This document shows, piece after piece, positions 15,212 through 22,488 of a stretch of 37,644 bases of DNA; positions within the stretch are counted from its first letter, which is position 1, and every line of letters begins with the position of its first letter. The position numbers and the translations under genes were made by a program. The DNA comes from CAZBPZ01 sp964493955 (GTDB lineage Bacteria; Chloroflexota; Dehalococcoidia; Dehalococcoidales; Fen-1064): NCBI GenBank assembly GCA_964493955.1, contig CAZBPZ010000006.1:1-37644 (forward strand), given 5' to 3'. The notes below the pieces were generated by a model, which saw nothing but the letters and a program-made list of their open reading frames with translations, ran no database searches and was not told the origin of the DNA.

Positions 15212-16708
15212 GTGGTAGCCGGCGGCGGCAGGGCTGCCCGCCGTGAGCGGGACTGGACCAGGGGCAGTGTTACCCGGAACCTGCTCGCCCTCTCGTGGCC
15301 GATGATGGTCTCCGAGGGGCTCTACATGCTGGGTATCAGCATTGACATGGTCTGGGTGGGGCGGCTGGGGGCGGCGGCCATGGCCGGCATCGGCGTGGCC
15401 GGGATTTATGCCGGCTTCCAGATGATGATTATGACCGGCCTGGGTGTCGGCATGCGGGCGCTGGTGGCCCGGGCGGTCGGGGCGGGTGATATTGCCCTGG
15501 CGAATCGCGCTGGCCAGCAGGCCTTCTTCATCGGGCTGGTGTACACGGTTGTCATGGTGGCGCTGGGGCTGGCGCTGGCCGAGCCGCTGCTGCGGCTGAT
15601 GGGCCTGGAGGAGGAGGTCGTGAGGCTGGGGGCGGACTACATGCGTATCATGTTTGGCCTCGGCTCGGTGACGGTGGCCTACTGGATGATAGGCTATGCC
15701 ATCCTCCAGGCCTCGGGTGATGCTGTCACGCCGCTGGTGATTGTGATTCTCTACCGTATCGTCCACATTCCGCTGAGCTATGCCCTGGTGTTTGGCTGGG
15801 GTATCTTCCCGGAGATGGGTTCCAGCGGGGCCGCCATGGCCAACGTCATATCGCGGGGCATTGGCATGGGGCTGGCCCTCTGGGCGCTGCTGGCGGGCTG
15901 GTCGGTCCAGCTGGAGTGGGAGCGCTGGCTTGGCGGCTGGCTCCACCGGCGGGCCGGGAGGGGGCCCCTGGGGCGGCTGGGCGGGTTCCTGGCGGGGTGG
16001 CGTATTTTCTCGCTGCGGCAGGGGCGCCTCCGGATTACCCTGCGGCACTTCCGGCTTGACCTTCCCATGGTCTGGCGGATGGTAAGGGTTGGCATCCCGG
16101 CCTCGGTCATGGGGGTGCAGCGCTCCCTGGGGATGATGGTGATTGCGTTCCTGATTGCGCCTTTCGGGACGGTGGCCATGGCGGCCCATTCCCTCCTGCA
16201 GCGGGTGGAGATGCTGCTGATGCCGGTCAATCTGGGGCTCGGCATGGCCTCGGGGGTGCTGGCCGGGCAGAACCTGGGGGCGGGGCAGCCGGGGCGGGCC
16301 GGGCGCAGCTCGTGGCAGGCGGCGGCGCTATCGGTCGGGCTGATGCTGCTGGCCACGGCGGTGGTGCTGGCCGGGGCGGAGAATATCGTCCGCATCTTCA
16401 ACTCGGAGCCCGGGCTGGTGGCGGTGGCCGGCAGCTTCCTCAGGATATCGGCTGCCGGCTTCCTGGCGATGGGCCTGGGGGCGGTGCTGGGCCAGTCACT
16501 CTCCGGCGCGGGGGACACCCTGCCGCCGATGGTCATCGGCATTATCGGTGCCTGGGCCGTCCAGTTGCCGCTGGCCCTGTTCCTGCCGGGGGTGGCTGGC
16601 CTGGGTGTCAACGGGATACGCTGGGCGCTGGTGGGAGGGCTGGTGTTTCAGGCGGTGGCCACCCTGGCCTATTTCCGCTCGGGGCGCTGGCTGTACCGGC
16701 AAGTCTGA
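15212..16708 (+). CDS. MATE family efflux transporter (first copy)
   Basis: A 498-residue membrane protein with about 12 hydrophobic helices in two homologous halves, typical of cation-driven multidrug/toxin extrusion. The N-terminal signature is RDWTRGSVTRNLLALSWPMM. GVLAGQNLGAGQPGRA marks the second half, matching almost word for word the second MATE gene downstream. Compared with that paralogue it has a longer, tryptophan- and arginine-rich central loop (about residues 230-270). The GTG at 15212 is the first start after an in-frame TGA at 15206-15208. A promoter and a leader hairpin lie upstream. Confidence 0.9.
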   Translation: MVAGGGRAARRERDWTRGSVTRNLLALSWPMMVSEGLYMLGISIDMVWVGRLGAAAMAGIGVAGIYAGFQMMIMTGLGVGMRALVARAVGAGDIALANRAGQQAFFIGLVYTVVMVALGLALAEPLLRLMGLEEEVVRLGADYMRIMFGLGSVTVAYWMIGYAILQASGDAVTPLVIVILYRIVHIPLSYALVFGWGIFPEMGSSGAAMANVISRGIGMGLALWALLAGWSVQLEWERWLGGWLHRRAGRGPLGRLGGFLAGWRIFSLRQGRLRITLRHFRLDLPMVWRMVRVGIPASVMGVQRSLGMMVIAFLIAPFGTVAMAAHSLLQRVEMLLMPVNLGLGMASGVLAGQNLGAGQPGRAGRSSWQAAALSVGLMLLATAVVLAGAENIVRIFNSEPGLVAVAGSFLRISAAGFLAMGLGAVLGQSLSGAGDTLPPMVIGIIGAWAVQLPLALFLPGVAGLGVNGIRWALVGGLVFQAVATLAYFRSGRWLYRQV

Positions 16709-16830
16709 GATGGCGAGGTTTAAGGAGCTGAGATGGTCACTGGCCGGCCCGCGTAAAGTGGGACGGCGGCAGCAGTAGTCTGAGATGGCGAGGTCGAGGA
16801 GATGAAATGGTCACCGGCGACGAAATAACC
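16702..16830 (+). repeat. 75-bp-offset duplication between the MATE genes, with a 7-codon ORF
   Basis: AGTCTGAGATGGCGAGG occurs at 16702-16718 and again at 16777-16793, an offset of exactly 75 bp. Similarity continues through the ribosome site and start codon. The first copy has AAGGAG, then ATG at 16733, and reads MVTGRPA followed by TAA (16733-16756). The second copy is the true MATE2 start, with ATG at 16807 reading MVTGDEITGRPA. The first copy thus looks like a decayed duplicate of the MATE2 start, or a leader peptide. Confidence 0.8.
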
Positions 16831-18195
16831 GGCCGGCCCGCGCCCGGCAAAAAAGAGCGTGACTGGACGCAGGGCAGCATTGTTGGCAACCTCCTGAGCC
16901 TGTCGTGGCCGGTTATCATCAGTGAGCTCCTTAACATCGTGGGCCCCACGATTGACCTCATCTGGGTGGGCCGGCTGGGCCAGGCGGCGGTGGCCGGTGT
17001 CGGCGTGGCCGGCACGGCGGTGATGATTGTCATGTCGTTCCTCATCGGCCTCTCGATGGGGGCCCGTGCCCTGGTGGCCCGCTACTTCGGGGCCGGCGAC
17101 AGGCAGATGGCCGGCTTCGTGGCCCAGCAGGCCTTCGTCTTCAGCGGGGCCTTTGCCCTGGTGATGGCCGTGATTGGCATTCTGCTGGCGGAGAGGTTCC
17201 TGGTGCTGCTCGGCCTGGAGCCGGAGGTGGTCGGCGAGGGGGCCGGTTACCTGCGCATCATGCTGGTGGGCACGGTAATCATTGCCTTCCGGCTGGTAAC
17301 GGAAACGGTGATGCAGGCCTCCGGTGACACGCGCACCCCGCTGCGGATATCCGTGCTGTACCGCCTCTTCCATGTGGCGCTGGTGCCGTTTCTCATCTTT
17401 GGCTGGTGGGTCTTTCCCCGCCTCGGGGTGAACGGGGCGGCGGTGGGCAACCTGTTCTCGCAGGGCCTGGCCCTGGGCCTGGGGCTCTGGTACCTGATGA
17501 CGGGCCGCACCCGCCTCCGGCTGACGCTGAGGGGGTTGCGTGTTGCCCCGCGCCTTATCTGGCGTATTGTCCGGATTGGTCTGCCCGCCGCCGGGAGCAT
17601 CCTGCAGGGGGATGTTGCCCAGCTGGTCATCATGTGGATAATGGCCTCTTTCGGTACCACGGCGGTGGCGGCCCATTCGATTGTGCGCCGGGTTGAGATG
17701 GTGCTTTTCATGCCGGCCGCTGGCCTGGGGATGGGCTCGGGGGTGCTGGCCGGGCAGAACCTGGGGGCGGGGCAGCCGGGGCGGGCCGAGCGCAGCGGCT
17801 GGGTGGCTGCCGGTGTGGCCACCGCCACCATGGTGGCCGGGGCGCTGGTCATGCTGGTCTGGGCCGAGGCCATTGTGGGGATATTCAACACCGAGCCGGG
17901 GCTGGTGGCCACGGCCAGCGCTTTTCTGCGCATCGCCACCCTTAGCTACGCCGTGATGGGGGCCACCATCGTCTTCATGCTCACCCTGAACGGCGTGGGT
18001 GATACCGTCCCCCCGCTGCTGATACTGCTCGGCAGCACCTGGCTCGTCTCGGTGCCGGCGGCGGTGGTGGTGGGCCGCTTCACCGCTGGCGGCGTGCTCG
18101 GGGTGCGCTGGGCGCTGGCCTCGGCCATGGTGGTCTCCACCCTGGCCTTTATCGCCTACTTCCGTCTTGGAAAATGGAAGTGGAAGAATGTATAA
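16807..18195 (+). CDS. MATE family efflux transporter (second copy)
   Basis: A 462-residue paralogue of the gene upstream, with about 12 hydrophobic helices. Shared blocks include ERDWTQGSIVGNLLSLSWPV at the N-terminus and GSGVLAGQNLGAGQPGRAER in the second half, so the pair arose by tandem duplication. The ATG at 16807 has GAGGAG 5-10 nt upstream. The stop codon lies inside the -10 box of the next promoter. The substrate is unknown. A pair of adjacent MATE proteins could act separately or as a heteromer, but nothing in the sequence decides this. Confidence 0.92.
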   Translation: MVTGDEITGRPAPGKKERDWTQGSIVGNLLSLSWPVIISELLNIVGPTIDLIWVGRLGQAAVAGVGVAGTAVMIVMSFLIGLSMGARALVARYFGAGDRQMAGFVAQQAFVFSGAFALVMAVIGILLAERFLVLLGLEPEVVGEGAGYLRIMLVGTVIIAFRLVTETVMQASGDTRTPLRISVLYRLFHVALVPFLIFGWWVFPRLGVNGAAVGNLFSQGLALGLGLWYLMTGRTRLRLTLRGLRVAPRLIWRIVRIGLPAAGSILQGDVAQLVIMWIMASFGTTAVAAHSIVRRVEMVLFMPAAGLGMGSGVLAGQNLGAGQPGRAERSGWVAAGVATATMVAGALVMLVWAEAIVGIFNTEPGLVATASAFLRIATLSYAVMGATIVFMLTLNGVGDTVPPLLILLGSTWLVSVPAAVVVGRFTAGGVLGVRWALASAMVVSTLAFIAYFRLGKWKWKNV

Positions 18196-18196
18196 T
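18167..18196 (+). promoter_or_regulatory. Promoter of the fmdB-dtd genes
   Basis: TTGGAA (18167-18172) and a perfect TATAAT (18191-18196) are separated by 18 nt. The promoter is embedded in the last codons of MATE2, and the TAA stop is part of the -10 box. Confidence 0.6.
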
Positions 18197-18247
18197 TCTC
18201 TGCGGGAAGTCTTGCGGTATATGTCAACTGCGGAGAGGTGAGAAGAG

Positions 18248-18502
18248 GTGCCCATCTACGAGTACGAGTGTAACTCATGCCGATACCGTTTTGAGCTGAG
18301 ACAGAGGTTTGATGATAAGCCGGTGGCGCGCTGCCCGGTCTGCCAGGGTACAAGCCGCCGGGTCTTCTACCCGGCCCCCATCATCTTCAAGGGGAGTGGT
18401 TTCTACGTGACGGACTACCGTAAGCCCGGCCCCGGCGAGGACGGCGGTTCCGGCGAGGAAAAGACCCTTGCCAAGGAGGGCAGCAAGGGGACGGAGGATT
18501 GA
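18248..18502 (+). CDS. FmdB-family zinc ribbon protein
   Basis: An 84-residue protein starting at GTG 18248 with the classic MPIYEYECNSC opening. A zinc ribbon of two CxxC pairs (C8/C11 and C29/C32) is followed by a GSGFYVTDYR segment and a charged, disordered tail. FmdB-like proteins are putative regulatory zinc ribbons, common in anaerobes; the exact role is unknown. GAGAGG and AAGAGG precede the start. The TGA stop overlaps the TTG start of dtd. Confidence 0.88.
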   Translation: MPIYEYECNSCRYRFELRQRFDDKPVARCPVCQGTSRRVFYPAPIIFKGSGFYVTDYRKPGPGEDGGSGEEKTLAKEGSKGTED

Positions 18503-18960
18503 AGGCACTCCTGCAGCGGGTGACACGTGCTTCGGTCAGCGTGGGGGGCGAGGTGGTCGGCCGTATTGGCCCCGGGCTGGTGGTCCTGCTCGGGGTGGCC
18601 GAGGGTGATGGCGAACCGGACGTGGAGTACCTGGTGCAGAAAACGGTTGACCTTCGTATTTTCGCTGACGCCGCCGGCAAGTTTAACCTCTCGTTGAGGG
18701 ATGTCGGCGGCGAATTGCTGGTGGTGAGCCAGTTTACGCTGCTGGCCAGCACCCGCAAGGGACGCCGCCCCAGCTTTACGGCGGCCGCCCCACCGGAGCA
18801 GGCCGAGCTGCTGGTGGGGCGTTTTGTTGAGCTTGCCAGGGCGGCGGGACTGCCGGTGGCCACCGGCCGCTTCCAGCAGCACATGCTGGTTGAGATACAC
18901 AACGACGGCCCGGTAACGATAATGCTGGACAGCCGGGACCGGTTGTTACCGCGGGGCTAG
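18499..18960 (+). CDS. dtd: D-aminoacyl-tRNA deacylase
   Basis: Hydrolyses D-amino acids (and glycine) mischarged on tRNA. The 153-residue length is normal. Both signatures are intact: SQFTLLASTRKGRRPSF around residues 76-92, and NDGPVTIMLDS at the C-terminus, where the GP motif projects into the partner active site. The TTG start at 18499 overlaps the previous stop (TTGA) and has GGAGG 4-8 nt upstream. Confidence 0.95.
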   Translation: MKALLQRVTRASVSVGGEVVGRIGPGLVVLLGVAEGDGEPDVEYLVQKTVDLRIFADAAGKFNLSLRDVGGELLVVSQFTLLASTRKGRRPSFTAAAPPEQAELLVGRFVELARAAGLPVATGRFQQHMLVEIHNDGPVTIMLDSRDRLLPRG

Positions 18961-18997
18961 GCCTCGCTTTTCCCGGGAAGTGAGAGGAGGGTCTCAA

Positions 18998-19849
18998 ATG
19001 GGCAGGCTGGATGGCAAGGTGGCCATTGTCACCGGTGCCAGCCGGGGGATTGGCAAGGCAATCGCCCGGCTTCTGGCGGCCGAGGGTGCCCGGGTGGCCT
19101 GTGCCGCCCGCACCATGGGCGAGGGTGACCATATCCTGGAGGGCTCGCTGGCCACCACCGTGGCCGAGATTACGGCCGCCGGCGGCACGGCGGTGGCCAT
19201 CCCCACCGACGTTTCGCAGGAGGAGAGCTGCCGCGCCCTGGTGGCCCGGACAAGGGAGGCCTTCGGGCCGATTGATATCCTGGTAAACAACGCCGCCCTG
19301 ACCTACTTCATGCCCGTGAAGGACATCCCGGTGCGGCGCTGGCTGCGTTCCTTCGCCGTTAACTTTCACGGCCCCTTCATTCTCAGCCAGGCCGTTCTGC
19401 CCGACATGATAGAGCGGGGCAGCGGGGCCATCGTCAACATCTCGTCCGGGGCGGCCATCGGGCCGGGGCGCGGTCCGTACAAGGAGGCCACCGCTGGCGA
19501 GCGCGGCGGCACACTCTACGGCAGCGAGAAGGCGGCCCTGGAGCGCTTCACCCAGGGACTGGCGGAAGAGGTGTACCGTTACGGTGTCTCGGTTACGTGC
19601 GTCTCGCCGTCCCAGGTGGTGCCCACCCCCGGTACCGTGTACCACAAACTGGTGAGCGGCCTCGACGACCCGCGCGGTGAGCCACCCGAGATGATGGCCC
19701 GGGCAGTGCTGTTGCTCGCCAGCCAGCCGCTGGACAGGGTGACGGGCCGCGTGACCTACAGCCAGCAGATACTCAAGGAGTTCGGCTGGGTAGAGAAGGC
19801 CCGGGGCCTCGGCGTGGACCGCCCCGGCAGTGGCTACAGCCAGATCTAG
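18998..19849 (+). CDS. Short-chain dehydrogenase/reductase
   Basis: A 283-residue Rossmann-fold oxidoreductase. The cofactor motif is TGASRGIG near the N-terminus, NNAAL marks the structural NNAG position, and the active site is a serine in NISSGA with YGSEK (YxxxK). The dinucleotide preference and substrate cannot be read. The C-terminal 40 residues (ILKEFGWVEKARGLGVDRPG) are longer than in minimal SDRs. The ATG at 18998 is set by GAGAGGAGGG at 18981-18990; an in-frame GTG at 18980 lies within the ribosome site itself. The gene follows dtd by 37 bp. Confidence 0.88.
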   Translation: MGRLDGKVAIVTGASRGIGKAIARLLAAEGARVACAARTMGEGDHILEGSLATTVAEITAAGGTAVAIPTDVSQEESCRALVARTREAFGPIDILVNNAALTYFMPVKDIPVRRWLRSFAVNFHGPFILSQAVLPDMIERGSGAIVNISSGAAIGPGRGPYKEATAGERGGTLYGSEKAALERFTQGLAEEVYRYGVSVTCVSPSQVVPTPGTVYHKLVSGLDDPRGEPPEMMARAVLLLASQPLDRVTGRVTYSQQILKEFGWVEKARGLGVDRPGSGYSQI

Positions 19850-19860
19850 CCCGGCCACTG

Positions 19861-19878
19861 CCCGCCGGGGGCGGCGGG
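19861..19878 (+). terminator. GC hairpin after the SDR gene
   Basis: A perfect 7-bp stem, CCCGCCG/CGGCGGG, with a GGGG loop lies 11 bp after the stop. It has no T run, so termination would be weak or factor-dependent. Confidence 0.35.
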
Positions 19879-19894
19879 ATGTGTTGCAAATATT

Positions 19895-19938
19895 CGTAAC
19901 TGCGAGCAGTTGCATTTTTGCCGCCGGTCTGTTATCAT
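19895..19938 (+). promoter_or_regulatory. Promoter and candidate operator of the fur-cooT-ABC operon
   Basis: TTGCAT (19910-19915) and TATCAT (19933-19938) are separated by 17 nt, with TGT before the -10 box. An imperfect dyad, CGTAACTG-CGAG-CAGTTGCA (19895-19914), with a perfect AACTG/CAGTT core, overlaps the -35 box and sits in an AT-rich island. This is where a Fur-family repressor would be expected to bind. The -10 box ends 9 nt before the ATG, so the leader is almost absent. Confidence 0.55.
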
Positions 19939-19947
19939 TCCCTTGGA

Positions 19948-20388
19948 ATGGCGCAGACCAAGCGTGATGATGGCCCCCGCGGTATCATCGGTGAGTTACG
20001 GGCGCTCGGCTACCGCCTCACGCCACAGCGGCTGATGATCGTGGCCGCCATTGAGGACAGTGAGGACCACATCAGTGCCGAGGAGATATACTCCCAGGTG
20101 GTGGCCCGCTACCCGAACGTCAATATTTCCACCGTCTACCGCACTCTGGAGCTGCTCAAGCGGCTTGACCTGGTGACCGAGACCGACCTGGGTGGCGGCC
20201 GGGTGCGCTACCACCCGGCCTACAAGGGGCACCACCACCACCTCGTCTGCCGGGAGTGCGGGGCCATGATTGACCTCGACGAGGCGCTGCTGGAGCCGCT
20301 CAAGGAGTCGCTGGCGCGCCAGTACGGCTTTGCGGCCGACCTCACCCACCTGGCTATTCACGGGCGTTGTGCCCGCTGCGGAGGTTGA
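19948..20388 (+). CDS. Fur-family metal-responsive transcriptional regulator
   Basis: A 146-residue regulator with the N-terminal winged helix (GYRLTPQRLMIVAAIE, recognition helix NISTVYRTLELL) and a C-terminal dimer/metal domain. HHHHLVCRECG and CARCGG supply histidines and the two CxxC pairs of a structural zinc site. The family member (Fur, Zur, Nur or Mur) cannot be fixed from the sequence. The position at the head of a metal-transport operon makes local autoregulation likely, and zinc or nickel sensing plausible. I start at ATG 19948; an in-frame TTG at 19918 lies within the promoter. Confidence 0.9.
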   Translation: MAQTKRDDGPRGIIGELRALGYRLTPQRLMIVAAIEDSEDHISAEEIYSQVVARYPNVNISTVYRTLELLKRLDLVTETDLGGGRVRYHPAYKGHHHHLVCRECGAMIDLDEALLEPLKESLARQYGFAADLTHLAIHGRCARCGG

Positions 20389-20391
20389 CCC

Positions 20392-20631
20392 ATGGCTCAC
20401 AGGCACGAAGGGGCGTCGCCGGCGGGTGAGCGGCCGGGGAAGCTGGCGGTGCTGCTGGACTACTGGCTCGAGCACAGCCGCGAGCACGGCCAGGAGTTCC
20501 GCCGCTGGGCTGGCCGGCCCGAGGCAGCGACCGTCAGCCGGGAGCTGAGGCTGGCAGCGGCGGCGCTTGACCGTGCTGTCCGGTACCTCAAACAGGCCCG
20601 GGAGCACTTGCAGGAAGAGGAGGAGGGCTGA
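20392..20631 (+). CDS. Small helical protein, metal-operon associated
   Basis: A 79-residue protein with a histidine-bearing N-terminus (MAHRHEG), then two amphipathic helices: LAVLLDYWLEHSREHGQEF and RELRLAAAALDRAVRYLKQ. The pattern of a conserved W and several H/E residues (YWLEHSREHGQEFRRWA) recalls small uncharacterised proteins seen beside nickel or cobalt genes, but that is memory of neighbourhood rather than a confirmed family. It lies 3 bp after the Fur gene and one base before the cooT start, so it is translated as part of the operon. It may bind metal through H3, H5 and the helix histidines. Confidence 0.65.
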   Translation: MAHRHEGASPAGERPGKLAVLLDYWLEHSREHGQEFRRWAGRPEAATVSRELRLAAAALDRAVRYLKQAREHLQEEEEG

Positions 20632-20632
20632 G

Positions 20633-20827
20633 ATGTGCCTTTCGAAGGCTTACGTTGACCGCTCCGGCCGGCTGGAGCTGGTGATGGAGGACGTGGCTTC
20701 AGTGGCAGTCTCCGGTGACCTCTTGCGTCTGCGGACACTCTTCGGTGAGGAGAAGGAGATTGCCGGCCACATCCGCGAGATTGACCTCATGAAGCACACC
20801 GTCCTGCTGGAGGAGCTGGCGGGATAG
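20633..20827 (+). CDS. CooT-like nickel-binding protein
   Basis: A 64-residue protein beginning MCLSKAY. CooT proteins are small beta-rich dimers that bind nickel through the second-residue cysteine, and C2 is present here. The body (VASVAVSGDLLRLRTLFGE, then HIREIDLMKHTVLLE) matches the small SH3-like pattern of the family. ATG 20633 is preceded by GGAGG within GAGGAGGGCTGAG. The neighbours are a Fur regulator, a small histidine-bearing protein and a metal-type ABC transporter, which suggests nickel delivery or sensing. This inference is not proved by the sequence. Confidence 0.75.
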   Translation: MCLSKAYVDRSGRLELVMEDVASVAVSGDLLRLRTLFGEEKEIAGHIREIDLMKHTVLLEELAG

Positions 20828-20851
20828 GTGACCGGCGGAAAGAGACCTCTG

Positions 20852-21703
20852 ATGAGTTTCGTGCGGAAGACAGCCCTGTTCAGTCTGGCGGTAGCCCTGC
20901 TGCTGGGGCTGGTATTCGGGGCCGCGGCGGGCTGTGCCCCGCCGCCGGCGGAGCGGCTCTCGGTGGTGACGAGCACCTCGCTCCTGACCTACCTCGTTGA
21001 GCGGGTGGGGGGTGACCTGGTTGAGGTGGCCGAGGTGGTACCGCCCACCCAGCACCCCGGTAACTACGATGCCAGCCCGGGGGACATCCAGCGCCTGGCC
21101 GGGGCCGACCTTTTCCTGGTACACGGCTGGCCCGGCGAGACATTCGTGCCGGGGCTGGTTGAGGCGGCGCAGAACGATGACCTGCGGCTGGTCACCATTG
21201 CCGTGAAGGGCAACTGGATGACACCGGCCGTCCAGATGGAGGCGGCCGACCTGGTGGCACAGGCGCTGGCCGAGGCTGACCCTGACAACGCCGCCGCCTA
21301 CCGCCGGGGGGCGGAGGGCTACCGGGCGGCGGTGACGGCCAAGCAGCGCGAAGTGGAGGAGCGTCTGCAGGGCACCGGGGTGGCCGGCACCAAGGCGCTC
21401 GTCTCCTTCTGGCAGGCCGGCTTCGCCCGCTGGCTCGGGATGGAGGTCGTGGCAACCTACGGCCCGGCCGAGCTGACACCCCAGGATACCCGGGAGGCGA
21501 TAGACACCGGCCGGGAAAACGGTGTCAGGCTGGTGATTGATAACCTGCAGAGCGCCCCGGACGCGGGGGCGGGTATCGCCGCCGACCTCGGCTGCGCCCG
21601 TGTTACCCTCTCCAACTTCCCCGGCGGCTATCCTGGCACCGAGACCTGGGAGGCCGCCCTGGACAGGAACGTGGAGCTCGTGCTGGAGGCCCTGCAGCAG
21701 TAG
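20852..21703 (+). CDS. Metal-type ABC transporter substrate-binding lipoprotein, ligands divergent
   Basis: A 283-residue lipoprotein of the TroA/ZnuA (cluster A-I) family. The signal peptide is MSFVRKTALFSL, then a hydrophobic core ending AAAGC, with C28 as the lipidated cysteine. The two-lobe pattern joined by a long helix (residues about 130-155) is visible. The usual metal histidines are missing: the DPHxYEP position reads HPGNYDAS, the DPHxWLDP position reads KGNWMTP, and the SHxAF position reads SFWQAGF. The cargo may therefore be a differently bound metal or a complex. I choose ATG 20852; a GTG at 20828, directly after the CooT stop, would add 8 residues before the signal peptide. The ATPase gene follows 2 bp downstream. 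Confidence 0.82.
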   Translation: MSFVRKTALFSLAVALLLGLVFGAAAGCAPPPAERLSVVTSTSLLTYLVERVGGDLVEVAEVVPPTQHPGNYDASPGDIQRLAGADLFLVHGWPGETFVPGLVEAAQNDDLRLVTIAVKGNWMTPAVQMEAADLVAQALAEADPDNAAAYRRGAEGYRAAVTAKQREVEERLQGTGVAGTKALVSFWQAGFARWLGMEVVATYGPAELTPQDTREAIDTGRENGVRLVIDNLQSAPDAGAGIAADLGCARVTLSNFPGGYPGTETWEAALDRNVELVLEALQQ

Positions 21704-21705
21704 CG

Positions 21706-22488
21706 GTGGTACACGTGGAACGGCAGCCGGGGGCGGTCATTACCATTGATGGTGCGGTGGTGGCCTTCAGGGACAACGTGGCCCTGCGGGGCGTGTCCCT
21801 GCGGGTGATGCCGGGCGAGTTCATCGGCATCATCGGCCCGAACGGGGCCGGCAAGACGACGCTTCTCACCCTGGTGAACGGTCTGCGGACCCCGACCCGC
21901 GGCTCCGTCAGCGTGCTGGGGCATGACATGGCCAGCAATGGTCGTCACCAGGTGCGCCGTCTGATAGGTTACGTGCCCCAGGTCAGCCGGCTGGACGAGC
22001 GGATGCCGATGACGGTGCGTGACGTGGTGATGATAGGCCGCTACGGTGTACTCGGGCTGTTCCGGCACCCGGGCCGGCGTGACTGGCAGATAGTTGACCA
22101 GGTGCTGGAGCAGGTGGGGATGGCCCACCTGGCCCGGCGGCCAATCGGGCACCTTTCCGGCGGCGAGCGGCAGAAGGTCGCCATCGCCCGCTGCCTGGCC
22201 CAGGAACCGGGCATCCTGCTGCTGGACGAGCCGGTGGCCTCGCTTGACTGGCGTGCCCAGGAAGAGGTCCTGTGCCTGGTGAGCCGCATTCACGCCGAGC
22301 GCCACCTCACCATCCTCCTGGTGACGCATGACCTGCGCGCCCTGCCGGTGGACTGCGACCGTGCCCTGCTGGTGAAGGACGGCCTCATCTGGGGAGAGGG
22401 AACCCCGGCCGAGGTGTTCACCGATGACAGGCTGGCCAGTCTCTATGGTATGCCGCTGGCGGCGGTGGCACGGCGGCGGGGGGCCTGA
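21706..22488 (+). CDS. Metal ABC transporter ATP-binding protein
   Basis: A 260-residue ATPase powering the adjacent importer. Walker A is GPNGAGKT at 44-51, the Q-loop lies in GYVPQVSRLDER, the signature is LSGGERQ, Walker B is ILLLDEP and the H-loop is VTHD. The GYVPQ segment and the family length fit the ZnuC/MntB group. The start is GTG 21706, with no strong ribosome site, so it probably relies on coupling to the lipoprotein gene. Its TGA stop overlaps the permease ATG (TGATG). Confidence 0.93.
   Translation: MVHVERQPGAVITIDGAVVAFRDNVALRGVSLRVMPGEFIGIIGPNGAGKTTLLTLVNGLRTPTRGSVSVLGHDMASNGRHQVRRLIGYVPQVSRLDERMPMTVRDVVMIGRYGVLGLFRHPGRRDWQIVDQVLEQVGMAHLARRPIGHLSGGERQKVAIARCLAQEPGILLLDEPVASLDWRAQEEVLCLVSRIHAERHLTILLVTHDLRALPVDCDRALLVKDGLIWGEGTPAEVFTDDRLASLYGMPLAAVARRRGA

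Noticed and set aside
14618..16189. 523-codon frame antisense to folC and MATE1
   Set aside because: Rich in H, P, R and Q, typical of antisense reading of GC-rich genes; it spans two well-identified genes.
16720..18255. 511-codon frame antisense to MATE2
   Set aside because: Same antisense composition and no recognisable motif; MATE2 is clear on the other strand.
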